Assembly (NCBI RefSeq): GCF_023155095.1
Contig: NZ_JAKNDA010000002.1
Span: 248,001 to 312,000, forward strand
Direction of reading: 5' to 3'
Length of the DNA stretch: 64,000 nt
From: Idiomarina aminovorans
GTDB taxonomy: Bacteria > Pseudomonadota > Gammaproteobacteria > Enterobacterales > Alteromonadaceae
Part shown: one piece after another, positions 9,824-21,242 of the stretch
How positions within the stretch are numbered: the first letter of the stretch is position 1
Layout: each line of letters opens with the position of its first letter
Notes under the pieces: generated by a model
Told to the model about the DNA's origin: nothing
The model's database searches: none
What the model saw: only the letters and a program-made list of their open reading frames with translations
Made by a program: the position numbers and the translations under genes

Positions 9824-10899
9824 TTTGGTTGGCGGAATACCTGACCCAGTTTGAAAGCGCGTTTAACGTGTTTTCCTACTTGACTCTGCGAGCAATACTG
9901 AGCGTTTTGACCGCTCTGGTGTTGTCATTGTGGTTAGGACCAACGTTAATTCGCCGTTTGCAGCGTTTGCAAATAGGTCAAATGGTACGGGACGATGGTC
10001 CCGAAAGCCACTTGAGTAAAAGCGGCACCCCGACCATGGGCGGCGTCTTGATATTGGCCGCGGTATTAGGTTCATCCTTACTCTGGGCCGATTTAGAGAA
10101 CCGTTATGTCTGGGTTGTTTTATTGGTTATCACCGGCTTTGGTATCGTTGGCTTTGTTGATGACTATCGCAAAGTGGTGCGCAAAGACCCGAAAGGCTTA
10201 ATTGCTAAATGGAAGTACTTCTGGCAGTCCGTTATTGCCAGTGTTGCGGCTGTTTACCTTTATTGGAGCAGCACTCAGGGAGCCGAAACGGCGTTGATTG
10301 TCCCCTTCTTTAAAGATGTTATGCCGCAACTGGGCATGCTTTATTTATTGATGGCGTATTTTGTCATTGTCGGCACCAGTAACGCCGTCAACCTGACCGA
10401 TGGTCTGGACGGCCTGGCGATTATGCCCACTATCATGGTTGCCGCGGCGCTGGGCATTTTTGCTTATGTGTCCGGTAACGTGAACTTCGCCGAATATCTG
10501 CAAATTCCGTATTTACCCTTGACCGCCGAGTTGTTGGTGGTGTGTACCGCTATTGTCGGAGCCGGTCTTGGTTTCCTCTGGTTTAATACTTATCCGGCGC
10601 TTGTCTTTATGGGTGACGTCGGTTCTCTGGCCTTAGGCGCGGCGCTTGGCATTATTGCGATATTGGTTCGACAGGAACTGGTGCTGTTTATTATGGGCGG
10701 CGTGTTTGTCATGGAAACGGTGTCTGTGATGTTACAGGTGGGCTCTTACAAACTACGTGGCAAACGCGTTTTCCGCATGGCGCCAATTCACCATCATTAC
10801 GAATTAAAAGGGTGGCCTGAGCCCCGGGTTATTGTGCGCTTCTGGATACTATCGTTAATTTTTGTGCTGATAGGACTCGCAACCTTGAAGTTGCGTTAA
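9817..10899 (+). CDS. mraY: Phospho-MurNAc-pentapeptide translocase MraY
   Basis: MraY is an inner-membrane enzyme that moves phospho-MurNAc-pentapeptide onto undecaprenyl phosphate, making lipid I. The 360-residue protein is strongly hydrophobic, with about ten membrane helices. Catalytic-site motifs are [40 protein letters not shown] and the [15 protein letters not shown] loop. It sits between murF (7-base overlap) and murD, as in the canonical dcw cluster. Confidence 0.97.
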   Translation: MLVWLAEYLTQFESAFNVFSYLTLRAILSVLTALVLSLWLGPTLIRRLQRLQIGQMVRDDGPESHLSKSGTPTMGGVLILAAVLGSSLLWADLENRYVWVVLLVITGFGIVGFVDDYRKVVRKDPKGLIAKWKYFWQSVIASVAAVYLYWSSTQGAETALIVPFFKDVMPQLGMLYLLMAYFVIVGTSNAVNLTDGLDGLAIMPTIMVAAALGIFAYVSGNVNFAEYLQIPYLPLTAELLVVCTAIVGAGLGFLWFNTYPALVFMGDVGSLALGAALGIIAILVRQELVLFIMGGVFVMETVSVMLQVGSYKLRGKRVFRMAPIHHHYELKGWPEPRVIVRFWILSLIFVLIGLATLKLR

Positions 10900-10906
10900 A
10901 AAAACA

Positions 10907-12298
10907 ATGAAAAAAATAGCCTGGCAAAACATGAAATACATTATTGTCCTTGGCCTCGGAAAGACCGGGGTTTCGGTGCTGCGCTATCTACAAAACAAAA
11001 AACGACAGGACAAAAGCTTAAAAGATGTTCACATACGGGTGTTTGATTCGCGCAAGAACCCTCCTGGCCTTGACGAGGCAAAGCAAATACTGGGGGGTGC
11101 TGAGTTTCTGAATCGTCGCTGGCAGTTGGAAGATACCCTTGCCGCAGATTTAATCATTACCAGTCCGGGAATTGACTTAAGAGAAGAGTCTATTGTACTG
11201 GCACGCGATGCTGATATTCCGGTTATTGGTGATGTCGAATTGTTCGCGCAAGAAACAAAACTCCCAATAATTGCGGTAACCGGCTCTAACGGTAAATCTA
11301 CGGTTACTCGTATGGTTGAGTTTATCGCCGCCCAATGTGGTAAAAGTGTGGTTGCGGCCGGCAATATTGGCTTACCGGTGCTGGAGTTATTGCAGCACAA
11401 AGACGAGCCTGATGCTGTGATGCTGGAACTTAGTAGTTTTCAGCTGGAATCGGTTGAAAGCTTAAAACTAAAAGCCGCAGCCTTAATGAATATTAGTGCT
11501 GACCACATGGACCGTTACAACAGTGTGGATGAGTACATAAAAGCAAAACAACGCATTTTCACTAACGCTAAAACCTGGGTGCTGAACCGGCAACAACAAG
11601 ACACCTGGCCGCATCCTGTTACCGGTAAGCTAATGACCTTTGGCAGCGACTCGCACCCTCAGCACTTTGGTTTGCTCTCGGGTAATGTCGATCGTGTTAG
11701 TGGGCCTGTGGCGGTGACATCTCGCGGTAATGTAGTGTTAAGAGCTGACCAGTTACAACTACAGGGCATTCACAACCTGGTTAACCTGCAAGTAGCGCTG
11801 GCGTTGTGTGAGGCTATTGAAATTGATGTAAAACAAGCGGCTCATGCCGCCAAAGAATTTAAAGGCTTGCCTCATCGTTGCGAGTTGCTCAGTAATAACC
11901 ACGGTGTTCTGTGGGTTAACGATTCAAAAGCAACCAATATTGGTGCCACTGCTGCTGCCGTTGAAGGTTTGCGGCCCATGGTTAGCGGACGCCTGCTGTT
12001 AATTGTCGGGGGCGTTGGCAAAGGCGCCGATTTCCGTGAACTACAGCCAACTCTGGAGCAAGTCGATATCCTGCTGACCATAGGTGAAGATGGCCCTCGT
12101 ATTGGGCAATTATTTAGTGGTTCACGACAGGTTAAAAACTTACAGCAAGCGGTTGAGTTAGCATCATCTTTAGTTCAAACCGGCGACATGGTTGTGTTAT
12201 CACCAGCCTGTGCAAGCTTCGACCAGTTTAAAAACTTTGAGCATCGTGGTGACAGTTTTCGTCAGGCAGTGGAGGCGAAAAATGTCGACCGTGCATGA
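10907..12298 (+). CDS. murD: UDP-MurNAc-L-Ala:D-Glu ligase MurD
   Basis: MurD adds D-glutamate to UDP-MurNAc-L-alanine. The 463-residue protein starts with a nucleotide-binding loop (VLGLGKTGVSVLRYL). It carries the ATP loop TGSNGKST at 125-132, MLELSSFQLE, NISADHMDRY, HRCE and NDSKATN. There is no clear Shine-Dalgarno before ATG 10907, and the ATG at 10931 (MKYIIVLGLGKTG) is an equally reasonable start. The end overlaps ftsW by 17 bases. Confidence 0.96.
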   Translation: MKKIAWQNMKYIIVLGLGKTGVSVLRYLQNKKRQDKSLKDVHIRVFDSRKNPPGLDEAKQILGGAEFLNRRWQLEDTLAADLIITSPGIDLREESIVLARDADIPVIGDVELFAQETKLPIIAVTGSNGKSTVTRMVEFIAAQCGKSVVAAGNIGLPVLELLQHKDEPDAVMLELSSFQLESVESLKLKAAALMNISADHMDRYNSVDEYIKAKQRIFTNAKTWVLNRQQQDTWPHPVTGKLMTFGSDSHPQHFGLLSGNVDRVSGPVAVTSRGNVVLRADQLQLQGIHNLVNLQVALALCEAIEIDVKQAAHAAKEFKGLPHRCELLSNNHGVLWVNDSKATNIGATAAAVEGLRPMVSGRLLLIVGGVGKGADFRELQPTLEQVDILLTIGEDGPRIGQLFSGSRQVKNLQQAVELASSLVQTGDMVVLSPACASFDQFKNFEHRGDSFRQAVEAKNVDRA

Positions 12299-13505
12299 AG
12301 AACAACTGAACCTGGAAATGCCGACTGCTGAAAGCCGCTGGCAACAATTGCTTAACTGGTTTCATCCTAAAACCAGCCAGCCGTTGTACGACAGGGTGTT
12401 GTTCACTCTGGCTATGTCGTTACTGGCATTTGGCTTTATTATGGTCACCTCGGCGTCGTTACCAACCGCCGAAAGACTGACAGGAAATCCATTTCACTTT
12501 GCGATTCGTCATGGCGTCTACATGGTCGTCAGTATGTTAGTGATGCTGGGAGCCTTACGCGTCCCCAGCGACACCTGGAATCGACATAGCGGAAAGTTAT
12601 TGCTTGTTGGTTTGATGATGCTGTTATTGGTTCTGGTCATTGGACATGAAGTAAACGGTTCACAACGTTGGGTCAAAGTAGGGCCCATTACCTTTCAGGC
12701 GGCCGAAGTGGCGAAGGTATTTTTTTGCATCTATATGGCCAGCTATTTTTCCCGGCGCGAAGATGAAGTTCGGGAGGCGACGAAAGGTTTCATAAAACCC
12801 CTGGTGCTGCTGTTTGTCGCCTCGGTACTTCTGCTAATGCAGCCTGACTTCGGGACTGTGGTTGTGCTGTCAGCAACCACCGTAGCCATGTTGTTTCTGG
12901 CTGGTGCCAAGTTATGGCAGTTCTTTGCGGTGTTTATTACCTGCGTGCTGGCGCTTATTTTGCTGATCATTGTTGAACCTTACCGGATGCAGCGGCTACT
13001 TACCTTTTTAGAACCAGAGAAGGATCCTTTTGGATCTGGCTATCAGCTGATGCAATCTCTGATTGCTTTTGGTCAGGGACACTTAAGCGGTGCTGGTCTG
13101 GGTAACAGCATTCAGAAGTTGCAGTACCTGCCGGAAGCCCATACTGACTTTATTATGGCCGTGGTTGCCGAAGAGTTAGGTTTTATTGGCGTACTGGCGG
13201 TTATTGCAACCGTATTAATGCTGGTCTGGCGGGCACTGATTATTGGTCGTCGTTGCCTAATGCTTGAACAACGCTTTGGTGGTTACCTGGCCTATGGTAT
13301 CGGCATCTGGTTCAGTATTCAGGCATTTGTGAATATTGGCGTCGCTTCAGGAGCACTGCCGACTAAAGGTTTAACCCTGCCGCTGGTGAGTTATGGCGGA
13401 AATAGTTTAATTGTTTCAGTGTTGTCTATTGGGTTACTACTGCGGATTGATCATGAGCGCAGGATGATTGGCCGTAAAGTGGCGCCTCGCGGAGGTGCCG
13501 AATGA
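12282..13505 (+). CDS. ftsW: Septal peptidoglycan glycosyltransferase FtsW
   Basis: FtsW is the SEDS-family polymerase that makes septal glycan strands from lipid II together with FtsI. The start at ATG 12282 was chosen because GGAGG lies 7 bases upstream; a longer frame would begin within murD. The 407-residue product has about ten membrane helices. SEDS signatures are GSQRWVKVGPITFQ.AE, LMQPDFGT, GSGYQLMQSLIAFGQGHLSG.G, LPEAHTDFI and LPLVSYGGNSL. It overlaps murD upstream, and its stop overlaps the murG start (ATGA). Confidence 0.96.
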   Translation: MSTVHEEQLNLEMPTAESRWQQLLNWFHPKTSQPLYDRVLFTLAMSLLAFGFIMVTSASLPTAERLTGNPFHFAIRHGVYMVVSMLVMLGALRVPSDTWNRHSGKLLLVGLMMLLLVLVIGHEVNGSQRWVKVGPITFQAAEVAKVFFCIYMASYFSRREDEVREATKGFIKPLVLLFVASVLLLMQPDFGTVVVLSATTVAMLFLAGAKLWQFFAVFITCVLALILLIIVEPYRMQRLLTFLEPEKDPFGSGYQLMQSLIAFGQGHLSGAGLGNSIQKLQYLPEAHTDFIMAVVAEELGFIGVLAVIATVLMLVWRALIIGRRCLMLEQRFGGYLAYGIGIWFSIQAFVNIGVASGALPTKGLTLPLVSYGGNSLIVSVLSIGLLLRIDHERRMIGRKVAPRGGAE

Positions 13506-14590
13506 GTCGCGTGTTGATAGCGGCAGCCGGTACTGGCGGGCATATTTTTCCGGCGTTGGCCGTTGCTGAGCAACTCAGGGACAACGGCTGGCAAGTTGAT
13601 TGGCTGGGTACTCAGGAAGGGCGTCTGGAAAGCCGGGTTATCCCGGCGGCGGGCTTTCCGTTACACAGTATCAGTATGACGGGTGTGCGCGGCCATGGTC
13701 TGAAAAGAAAGTTGCTTATGCCATTAACCCTGGCGAAAGCGGTTTTGCAGTGCCGACGGTTATTGAAAGCGTTGCAACCTCAAGTGGTTGTCACCTTTGG
13801 TGGTTATGTCTGCGCTCCCATGGGGCTGGCGGCAAAACTCTGCGGCGTACCGCTAATGGTGCATGAACAAAATGCTGTACCGGGTATGACCACCGGCTTA
13901 TTAGCATCCAGAGCGAATAAGGTGTTACTTGGGCTGCCGGTCGCTGTGCCACAGTGGCAGCAGTATGCGGTTGTTGGTAATCCGTTGCGCAAAGAGTTAC
14001 TGGAACAAGCTGCCGGACAGCAAGACAATACAGAGATGGCCGGTGAACTCAATTTATTAGTGGTGGGTGGTAGTTTAGGCGCTCAGGTATTGAACGAAGC
14101 GGTGCCGGAAGCCGTCAAAGCACTAGCCGGTATAGAGCTTAATGTCGTGCATCAATGCGGTGTGGGTCGTGAAGCCACAACAGAACAGGCGTATGAGAAG
14201 GCCGGGGTGATTAAGAAACTGAGCGTCATCGAGTTTATTGAAGATATGGGTGAGGCTTTCAGTCGTGCTGATTTGGTCATTTGCCGTGCCGGTGCTTTAA
14301 CGATTTCTGAGCTGGCAGTTATGGGTGTGGCGTCGATATTAGTACCTTTACCCCATGCGGTCGATGACCACCAAACCGCGAATGCGAAGGTTTTAGAAAA
14401 TAGCGGGGCAGCAATTTTAGTACCACAGACTGAAGTAACCAACGGTGCCTTGAAACAACAGTTAAAAGGTTTATTGCATGACCGGCAACAACTATGGACA
14501 ATGGCGCATTTTGCTCGCCGGAGTGCAATGCCGGAGGCAACGCAGCGACTGGTGAATGAATGTATGGAATATAAACAGGGCGATGACTAG
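13502..14590 (+). CDS. murG: Lipid II synthase MurG
   Basis: MurG is the peripheral membrane glycosyltransferase that adds GlcNAc to lipid I, forming lipid II. The 362-residue protein has the N-terminal [13 protein letters not shown] loop, the membrane-associating [11 protein letters not shown] region, [31 protein letters not shown] and the UDP-GlcNAc-binding block from [12 protein letters not shown] to DDHQTANA. The start overlaps the ftsW stop and the end overlaps murC. Confidence 0.97.
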   Translation: MSRVLIAAAGTGGHIFPALAVAEQLRDNGWQVDWLGTQEGRLESRVIPAAGFPLHSISMTGVRGHGLKRKLLMPLTLAKAVLQCRRLLKALQPQVVVTFGGYVCAPMGLAAKLCGVPLMVHEQNAVPGMTTGLLASRANKVLLGLPVAVPQWQQYAVVGNPLRKELLEQAAGQQDNTEMAGELNLLVVGGSLGAQVLNEAVPEAVKALAGIELNVVHQCGVGREATTEQAYEKAGVIKKLSVIEFIEDMGEAFSRADLVICRAGALTISELAVMGVASILVPLPHAVDDHQTANAKVLENSGAAILVPQTEVTNGALKQQLKGLLHDRQQLWTMAHFARRSAMPEATQRLVNECMEYKQGDD

Positions 14591-16046
14591 CATGACCTCA
14601 ACTAACGCACAGCCATTTACAATTGTGAACGTACCGGAAATGCGCCGGGTACAACGAATACATTTCGTTGGTATCGGCGGCGCTGGTATGGCGGGTATTG
14701 CGGAAGTTTTGTTGAATCAGGGCTATCAGATATCGGGTTCAGACATCGCCGAAAACGCCAATACTGAACGTTTACGCAGCCTAGGCGCGACAGTTGTGTT
14801 AGGCCATATGGCCAATAATATTGAAGGCGCCAGTGTGGTCGTAGTATCCAGCGCTATTAAAACCGATAACGCAGAGCTGTTGGCCTCACATCAGTTACGG
14901 GTGCCGGTGGTGCGCCGCGCCGAGATGCTGGCAGAGCTCATGCGGTTCCGTCACGGTATTGCGGTTGCCGGAACGCACGGTAAAACCACAACCACCTCTC
15001 TGGTTGCCAGTATTTTTGCTGAAGCCGACCGTGATCCAACCTTCGTTATCGGCGGTTTGCTCAATAGTGCCGGTTCTAATGCCCGTTTGGGCAATAGTAA
15101 ATACTTGATTGCCGAAGCGGACGAGAGCGATGCCTCGTTTCTGCATTTGCAGCCTATGGTCGCAATAGTGACGAATATTGAAGCTGACCATATGGACACC
15201 TACGAAGGTGACTTTAATAAGTTATTAGACACCTACGTTGAGTTTCTGCATAACCTGCCCTTTTATGGTTTAGCGGTTATGTGCATTGATGACCCGGTGG
15301 TAACAGATTTAATACCTCGCATTGGTCGTCAGACAATGACTTACGGCTTTAGCGAAGCTGCAGACATTCAGGCTATTAATTATAAACAGACGGCCAGCGA
15401 AAGCTGTTTTACAATTTTGCGTAACGGTCTGCAACCGTTAGACGTCTGTCTTAACCTGCCGGGTAAGCACAATGTGCTGAATGCATTGGCCGCAGTAGCG
15501 GTAGCGACCGATGAAGGTATTAATGACGAAGCGATTCAATCGGCATTAAATAAATTTGAAGGGATTGGACGACGTTTTCAGCATTACGGAAACTTACCTT
15601 TACCGAATAACAAAGCGCAAGGCGAAGTAATGCTGGTTGATGATTACGGTCATCATCCATCTGAAGTTGCAGCGACTATTCAGGCGGCCCGGGAAGGTTG
15701 GCCAGAGAAGCGTCTGGTGATGGCATTTCAGCCACACCGTTATTCGCGGACGCGTGACTTGTACGAAGATTTCGTTAACGTGTTGTCGCAAGTCGATGTG
15801 TTGTTAATGCTTGAAGTTTACAGCGCAGGAGAAACGCCGGTAAGTGGTGCTGACAGCCGTTCCCTATGCCGTTCGATACGGCAGCGCGGGCAGATAGATC
15901 CTGTTTACGTGGCAACTGTCGAAGATATACCAGATGTTCTGGAATCGGTGTTAGCCGCCGATGATTTACTGTTGACTCAGGGCGCCGGAAACATCGGCGC
16001 ACTGGCAAAAAATATTGCAGCAGAGGTGCTGAGCAATGAGCACTAA
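14583..16046 (+). CDS. murC: UDP-MurNAc:L-Ala ligase MurC
   Basis: MurC catalyses the first peptide addition, of L-alanine, to UDP-MurNAc. The start is placed at ATG 14583, which overlaps the end of murG; ATG 14592 is a close alternative and an upstream ATG at 14556 lies inside murG. The 487-residue product begins with a nucleotide loop ([18 protein letters not shown]). It has the ATP loop GTHGKTTT from residue 130, [20 protein letters not shown], and [10 protein letters not shown] with FQPHRYSRT near the C-terminus. The end overlaps ddl by 11 bases. Confidence 0.97.
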   Translation: MTSMTSTNAQPFTIVNVPEMRRVQRIHFVGIGGAGMAGIAEVLLNQGYQISGSDIAENANTERLRSLGATVVLGHMANNIEGASVVVVSSAIKTDNAELLASHQLRVPVVRRAEMLAELMRFRHGIAVAGTHGKTTTTSLVASIFAEADRDPTFVIGGLLNSAGSNARLGNSKYLIAEADESDASFLHLQPMVAIVTNIEADHMDTYEGDFNKLLDTYVEFLHNLPFYGLAVMCIDDPVVTDLIPRIGRQTMTYGFSEAADIQAINYKQTASESCFTILRNGLQPLDVCLNLPGKHNVLNALAAVAVATDEGINDEAIQSALNKFEGIGRRFQHYGNLPLPNNKAQGEVMLVDDYGHHPSEVAATIQAAREGWPEKRLVMAFQPHRYSRTRDLYEDFVNVLSQVDVLLMLEVYSAGETPVSGADSRSLCRSIRQRGQIDPVYVATVEDIPDVLESVLAADDLLLTQGAGNIGALAKNIAAEVLSNEH

Positions 16047-16965
16047 TGGTTTTGGCAAAGTTGCAGTGATGCTGGGGGGTATTTCCGCTGAACGCGATGT
16101 GTCCCTGAAGTCAGGAATGGCGGTATTAAAAGGTCTGGTGGCTAAGGGTATTGATGCGCATGCGTTCGACCCGGCCGCGCATAACTTGCAGGAACTCGTG
16201 GACGATGGCTTCGAGCGGGTATTTATTGCTTTGCACGGACGTGGCGGCGAAGACGGCAGCATGCAGGGTGCATTGCAGACACTCGAGATGCCTTATACCG
16301 GCAGTGGCGTGCTGGGCTGTGCGCTGGGTATGGATAAAGTGCGTTGTAAGCAAATTTGGCACTCACTGGGGCTACCGACAGCTAACTGGCGGATGGTAAC
16401 ACAGGCAGATATAGAGCATGTGAATGCCAATACTCTGCTGCTGGAATTAGGCGGCCGGGTCATTGTAAAACCGGCCCGGGAAGGTTCCTCTATCGGCATG
16501 AGCCGGGCTGATAACGAACACAGCCTGGCAGCGGCGTTAAAGTACGCCGCAGAATTTGATGACGATATTTTAGTGGAACAGTGGATTGAAGGTGCGGAAT
16601 ACACTATTGGCATACTGGAAGGCCGTGCTTTGCCGGTTATCCGGCTACAGACGCCGCACGAATTTTATGACTTTGATGCCAAATATCAGGCAAATGATAC
16701 CCAGTATCATTGTCCTGCAGGGCTCAGCGACGAGGACGAAGCTAAGCTTCGTGGTTTGGCTGAACGTGCATTTGCAGCAATAGGTGCCGATGGTTGGGGG
16801 CGTATTGATGTCATGCGCAACAGCCGGGGTGACTGGTTTCTGCTCGAAGCCAATACGGTTCCGGGGATGACGGAAAAAAGCCTGGTACCCATGGCGGCAA
16901 AAGCAGATGGGTTAAGTTTTAACGACTTGGTGGAGCGCATTTTAGCGCAAACACTGGAGCGCTGA
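16036..16965 (+). CDS. ddl: D-alanine--D-alanine ligase
   Basis: This enzyme joins two D-alanines to give the dipeptide used by MurF. The 309-residue length and position between murC and ftsQ match DdlB of E. coli. The N-terminal [19 protein letters not shown] is diagnostic. ATP-grasp features include [39 protein letters not shown] and the metal-binding [15 protein letters not shown]. Its stop overlaps the ftsQ start. Confidence 0.96.
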   Translation: MSTNGFGKVAVMLGGISAERDVSLKSGMAVLKGLVAKGIDAHAFDPAAHNLQELVDDGFERVFIALHGRGGEDGSMQGALQTLEMPYTGSGVLGCALGMDKVRCKQIWHSLGLPTANWRMVTQADIEHVNANTLLLELGGRVIVKPAREGSSIGMSRADNEHSLAAALKYAAEFDDDILVEQWIEGAEYTIGILEGRALPVIRLQTPHEFYDFDAKYQANDTQYHCPAGLSDEDEAKLRGLAERAFAAIGADGWGRIDVMRNSRGDWFLLEANTVPGMTEKSLVPMAAKADGLSFNDLVERILAQTLER

Positions 16966-17714
16966 TGATGGCCGCTGAACAGCGCCTGCGCTCCGTCAAT
17001 TTTTGGTCAGGTGTGATGGTATTATGCCTGACTATAGCGGGCGCACTGGTTGGTATCTACCAGTTAAACCGGGTGCTGACAGATGAACAGCAAGTGCCGT
17101 TAGCAGCATTAAATGTACAAGGCGAATTGCAGTATACCGGCAACGATGAAGTTCGGCAGGCGTTAACAGCCCAACCGCTGGGAAGCTTTTTTACGGCGGA
17201 TGTCAATGACTTAAGGCGTCGGGTAGAGCAGTTGCGATGGGTACGAAAGGTATCCATTCGCAAAGTCTGGCCGGATAAATTATCGGTCTATGTGACGGAA
17301 CATAAGCCGGTTGCCATGTGGAATGGAGACCGCCTGATAAACCAATACAGTGAGGTTTTCCGGGCTGATATTAAAAAAGTGGATGCCGGACTCCCACAGT
17401 TGTTTGGCCCGGAGAACGCTGTAAACGAAACTTGGGAAGAGTTTAACCGGGTGCAGCAAATGTTAGCGGTTAATGGTTTTCAGATAAGAGCTCTGAGGTT
17501 AACTGAACGGTTTGCGGTTAGCGTAGTATTGGCGCAGGGCATTGAAGTAAAATTGGGTCGTGAAGCGACATTAGAACGAATAAAACGGTTTATCGATGTG
17601 TTTCCCAGCATTGTTGAACACGAAAATAGTAAAAACAACGAAATCGATACTGTGGATTTACGATATGACACCGGGGCTGCAGTGGCCTGGCGTGAAGCAA
17701 AAAGTGAGAGTTAA
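16965..17714 (+). CDS. ftsQ: Cell division protein FtsQ
   Basis: FtsQ is a bitopic divisome protein that bridges early (FtsA/FtsZ) and late (FtsL/FtsB/FtsI/FtsW) components. The 249-residue protein has a short cytoplasmic tail, one membrane helix (about residues 15-35) and a periplasmic POTRA domain (LAALNVQGELQYTGNDEVRQAL, LRWVRKVSIRKVWPDKLSVYV). The beta domain ends with VDLRYDTGAAVAW. Two consecutive ATGs (16965, 16968) could serve as start. It lies 6 bases before ftsA. Confidence 0.94.
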   Translation: MMAAEQRLRSVNFWSGVMVLCLTIAGALVGIYQLNRVLTDEQQVPLAALNVQGELQYTGNDEVRQALTAQPLGSFFTADVNDLRRRVEQLRWVRKVSIRKVWPDKLSVYVTEHKPVAMWNGDRLINQYSEVFRADIKKVDAGLPQLFGPENAVNETWEEFNRVQQMLAVNGFQIRALRLTERFAVSVVLAQGIEVKLGREATLERIKRFIDVFPSIVEHENSKNNEIDTVDLRYDTGAAVAWREAKSES

Positions 17715-17720
17715 AGGGTT

Positions 17721-18953
17721 ATGCCGAAAACATCGGAGCACAATATGGTGGTAGGTCTCGATATAGGCACCAGCAAAATCACAGCACTAATCGGTGAGCT
17801 GCTGCCTGATAATGAGATCAGTGTTGTTGGCGTTGGTACAGCAACCTCGCGGGGTATGGATAAAGGTGGAGTGAATGACCTGAACCTGGTTGTACAGTCG
17901 GTCCAGCGCGCGATTGATGAAGCGGAGCTTATGGCTGATTGCCGTGTTGCGTCGGTGTACCTGAACATTTCCGGCCGTCATATTTCGTGCCAGAACGAGA
18001 GCGGCATGGTGCCGATTAATGAAGCGGAAGTGACGCAGGATGATGTCGACAACGTGATTCATGCCGCACAGTCAGTGCCTATTGCAAAAGAGCGCCGTAT
18101 TTTGCACGTATTGCCGCAGGAATATGTCATTGATTCACAAGAAAGTATCCGTAGCCCCATTGGTATGTCGGGGGTTCGCATGGAATCGAAAGTGCATATT
18201 ATTACCTGTGCTAACGACATGGCAAAAAACATTATTAAAGCGGTAGAGCGCTGCGGTCTGTCAATGGATAAACTGATTTTTTCGGCGCTGGCGTCAAGCA
18301 TATCGGTGTTGACTGACGACGAGAAAGACCTAGGTGTTGCGCTGGTCGATTTAGGCGGCGGCACCATTGATATCTGCATTTATGCCGGTGGCGTATTGCG
18401 TCATACCGCGGTGATTCCCGCGGCGGGTAATCAGGTGACGAGTGATATTGCCAAGATATTCCGTACACCAACCAACCATGCGGAAGAGATTAAAACTAAG
18501 CATGCCTGTGCGCTGCGACAAATGGTCAGTATGGAAGACACTATTGAAGTGCCCTCGGTGGGTGGTCGCCCGTCACGGGTGATGTCGCGGCATACATTGG
18601 CTGAAGTGGTCGAGCCACGGTATCAGGAGTTGTTTGAACTGGTCAGGGATGAAATACAGCAAAGCGGGTTAGATGAACAAATTGCAGCCGGGGTGGTTAT
18701 TACCGGTGGCAGCGCAAAGATGGAAGGATGCGTCGATTTTGCTGAAGAAATTTTTCAAATGCCGGTTCGTATCGGCGTTCCCTTGGGTATGAAAGGCCTG
18801 CGGGATTACGTCGAAGATCCGGTTTATGCCACAGCGGTGGGACTGTTACGGTATGGGCAGCAAGATGCCGCTGTGTCACAAAAAGAAAGTTCTAAAACTG
18901 ACGTTATCGGACTCTGGCAAAAAGTGCAGAGTTGGTTCAAAGGTGAGTTTTAA
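17721..18953 (+). CDS. ftsA: Cell division protein FtsA
   Basis: FtsA is an actin-like ATPase that tethers FtsZ filaments to the inner membrane. The 410-residue protein has the phosphate-1 loop VVGLDIGTSKITALIGE, a 1C domain, and the adenosine/phosphate-2 signature ALVDLGGGTIDICIY. It also has VVITGGSAKMEGC and the C-terminal amphipathic membrane-targeting helix (VIGLWQKVQSWFKGEF). It is followed by ftsZ after a 39-base gap carrying a GGGAG ribosome-binding site. Confidence 0.97.
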   Translation: MPKTSEHNMVVGLDIGTSKITALIGELLPDNEISVVGVGTATSRGMDKGGVNDLNLVVQSVQRAIDEAELMADCRVASVYLNISGRHISCQNESGMVPINEAEVTQDDVDNVIHAAQSVPIAKERRILHVLPQEYVIDSQESIRSPIGMSGVRMESKVHIITCANDMAKNIIKAVERCGLSMDKLIFSALASSISVLTDDEKDLGVALVDLGGGTIDICIYAGGVLRHTAVIPAAGNQVTSDIAKIFRTPTNHAEEIKTKHACALRQMVSMEDTIEVPSVGGRPSRVMSRHTLAEVVEPRYQELFELVRDEIQQSGLDEQIAAGVVITGGSAKMEGCVDFAEEIFQMPVRIGVPLGMKGLRDYVEDPVYATAVGLLRYGQQDAAVSQKESSKTDVIGLWQKVQSWFKGEF

Positions 18954-18992
18954 CTTGGGGTAGCACGTTAAAAGCAGGTAGGGAGAATTATT

Positions 18993-20189
18993 ATGTTCGA
19001 ACTGATGGACAATTACGAAAGCGAAGCCGTCATTAAGGTGATTGGCGTCGGTGGTGGTGGCGGCAACGCTGTCCAGCACATGGTTAAAGAGTCAATTGAA
19101 GGTGTGCAGTTTATTGCAGCCAATACCGATGCGCAGGCTCTGCGTAATCATACGGCGGATGTCACCATTCAATTAGGACAAGACATTACCAAAGGGCTTG
19201 GCGCCGGCGCTAACCCGGAAGTCGGTCGCCAGTCGGCAGAGGAAGATCGTGAAAACCTTCGGGTTCACTTAGAAGGTGCCGACATGGTCTTTATTGCCGC
19301 AGGCATGGGGGGCGGTACCGGTACCGGTGGCGCACCTGTGGTTGCAGAAGTTGCCAAAGAACTGGGTATTCTGACGGTTGCTGTGGTGACCAAGCCCTTC
19401 CCGTTTGAAGGGAAAAAGCGCATGGCTGTAGCAGAGGAAGGCATTAACGCCCTGGCACAAAGTGTCGACTCGTTAATTACCATTCCAAACGAGAAACTGT
19501 TGAAGGTTATGGGTCGTGGTACCAGCTTGCTGGATGCCTTTAGTGCGGCAAACAATGTGTTATTGGGGGCGGTGCAAGGTATTGCCGAGCTGATTACCCG
19601 TCCGGGTCTTATCAACGTCGACTTTGCTGACGTTCGCGCTGTTATGAAGGAAATGGGTACCGCCATGATGGGTACTGGTGTTGCCAGCGGTGAAGACCGT
19701 GCGCAGGAAGCTGCTGAAATGGCGATTAACAGTCCGTTACTGGAAGACATCGACTTATCGGGTGCTCGTGGTGTACTGATTAACGTGACAGCGGGTATGG
19801 ACATGAGTATTGAAGAACTGGACACCGTGGGTAATACGGTTAAAGCCTTTGCTTCCGATAATGCCACCGTAATTGTTGGTACGGTTATTGATACGGAAAT
19901 GTCTGACGAGTTGCGTGTGACTGTTGTTGCTACAGGCATCGGTGCTGAGCGCAAACCGGATATCTCGTTGGTTAATAATACCAGTCAGGCAGCGCCTAAA
20001 CGTGAACCGCAATCTGCGTACCGTAGCGATATTGATCGCAGTGCTGCTGCACCTCGTTACGAAGAGCAGGAAGAGGTGCATTCAGAACCAAAAGCGGAAC
20101 CAAAACGCCAACCTGCTACCAAAGCTAAGCAGGATAAAGAACTCGATTACCTCGATATTCCGGCGTTTTTGCGAAAACAGGTCGACTAA
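18993..20189 (+). CDS. ftsZ: Cell division GTPase FtsZ
   Basis: FtsZ is the tubulin homologue that forms the Z-ring. The 398-residue protein has the tubulin signature GGGTGTG at residues 106-112 and the N-terminal [13 protein letters not shown] loop. The T7 synergy loop ([11 protein letters not shown]) is present, and a Lys/Glu-rich linker leads to the conserved C-terminal peptide [13 protein letters not shown] that binds FtsA and ZapD. The ZapD gene is also in this window (26080-26847). It closes the dcw operon. Confidence 0.98.
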   Translation: MFELMDNYESEAVIKVIGVGGGGGNAVQHMVKESIEGVQFIAANTDAQALRNHTADVTIQLGQDITKGLGAGANPEVGRQSAEEDRENLRVHLEGADMVFIAAGMGGGTGTGGAPVVAEVAKELGILTVAVVTKPFPFEGKKRMAVAEEGINALAQSVDSLITIPNEKLLKVMGRGTSLLDAFSAANNVLLGAVQGIAELITRPGLINVDFADVRAVMKEMGTAMMGTGVASGEDRAQEAAEMAINSPLLEDIDLSGARGVLINVTAGMDMSIEELDTVGNTVKAFASDNATVIVGTVIDTEMSDELRVTVVATGIGAERKPDISLVNNTSQAAPKREPQSAYRSDIDRSAAAPRYEEQEEVHSEPKAEPKRQPATKAKQDKELDYLDIPAFLRKQVD

Positions 20190-20223
20190 ATTTAGCGTAA
20201 CACTGTGTAAATATGCATAAAAT

Positions 20224-20253
20224 TTGATCGAACCATGACAAATGTCGTATAAT
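20224..20253 (+). promoter_or_regulatory. lpxC promoter
   Basis: TTGATC (20224-20229) and a perfect TATAAT (20248-20253) are separated by 18 bases in the 126-base ftsZ-lpxC gap. This suggests that lpxC has its own promoter besides readthrough from the dcw operon. It leaves an untranslated leader of about 55 bases. Confidence 0.65.
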
Positions 20254-20315
20254 GTATGGCTGCATTGGTTTTAGACCATTGCGAACCGCATAGAAAAAGT
20301 AGGTGAACAAGTACC

Positions 20316-21242
20316 ATGATTAAGCAACGTACATTACAGCAAGCAATATCAACCACGGGTGTTGGGCTGCACAAAGGCAATAAAGTCAATCTGACTTTGC
20401 GCCCTGCGCCGGCTAATACCGGTTTGATATTCCGTCGTGTGGACCTTGAACCTGTGGTGGATATTCCAGCACGGGCAGACTGGGTGCGTGATACGCAGCT
20501 GTGTACTTGTCTTATCAATGAGGAAAACGTTCGCATTTCTACCGTCGAGCATTTGCTCGCTGCGCTGGCCGGCGTTGGCATTGATAATGCGGTTATTGAA
20601 GTTGACTCGCATGAAATTCCAATTATGGACGGCAGCTCGCACCCGTTTGTTTACCTGCTTCAAAGCGCGGGTATTGAAGAGCAGTCAGCAGCCAAAAAGT
20701 TCATCCGGATCAAACAGCCGGTACGTGTCGAAGACGGTGATAAGTGGGCGGAACTGCTACCCCACGATGGTTTCCGTATCGACTTTGCTATCGACTTTGA
20801 ACACCCGGCTATTGCAGACACAGGGCAAACCGTTAGTATCGATTTTAGTGCTAGTGCTAGTGCTTTTATCAAAGAAATCAGTCGTGCCCGTACTTTTGGT
20901 TTCGTGAAAGACATTGAGTTTTTACGGAAAAACAATTTGGCGCTGGGCGGTAGTTTTGATAACGCCGTTGTGCTGGATGAGTTCCGTATTCTGAACAGTG
21001 ACGGCTTACGTTACGACGATGAATTCGTAAAACACAAAATGTTAGATGCTATTGGTGACTTGTACATGGGCGGGCACAGTATCCTGGGTCACTTGCGTGC
21101 TTACAAATCCGGGCATGCGTTGAATAATCAATTACTGCAGGCTTTATTAGCGCAAGAATCGGCCTGGGAATTTGTAACCTTTGATGGTGAAAAGGAAAAA
21201 GCCCCTATCGCTTTTTGGTCGCCTGCTACCATCACCGCTTAA
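20316..21242 (+). CDS. lpxC: UDP-3-O-acyl-GlcNAc deacetylase LpxC
   Basis: LpxC is a zinc deacetylase that carries out the committed step of lipid A synthesis. The 308-residue length is standard (E. coli 305). Visible motifs are TTGVGLHKG at the start, EHLLAALAG, the zinc-ligand region [17 protein letters not shown], and [18 protein letters not shown] with [16 protein letters not shown]-containing ribosome-binding region precedes ATG 20316. The last 4 bases overlap the convergent dciA-like gene, so there is no room for an intergenic terminator. Confidence 0.97.
   Translation: MIKQRTLQQAISTTGVGLHKGNKVNLTLRPAPANTGLIFRRVDLEPVVDIPARADWVRDTQLCTCLINEENVRISTVEHLLAALAGVGIDNAVIEVDSHEIPIMDGSSHPFVYLLQSAGIEEQSAAKKFIRIKQPVRVEDGDKWAELLPHDGFRIDFAIDFEHPAIADTGQTVSIDFSASASAFIKEISRARTFGFVKDIEFLRKNNLALGGSFDNAVVLDEFRILNSDGLRYDDEFVKHKMLDAIGDLYMGGHSILGHLRAYKSGHALNNQLLQALLAQESAWEFVTFDGEKEKAPIAFWSPATITA

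Noticed and set aside
19265-19954. 229-codon frame antisense to ftsZ
   Set aside because: No start signal or family resemblance, and it lies entirely within ftsZ; treated as a shadow.
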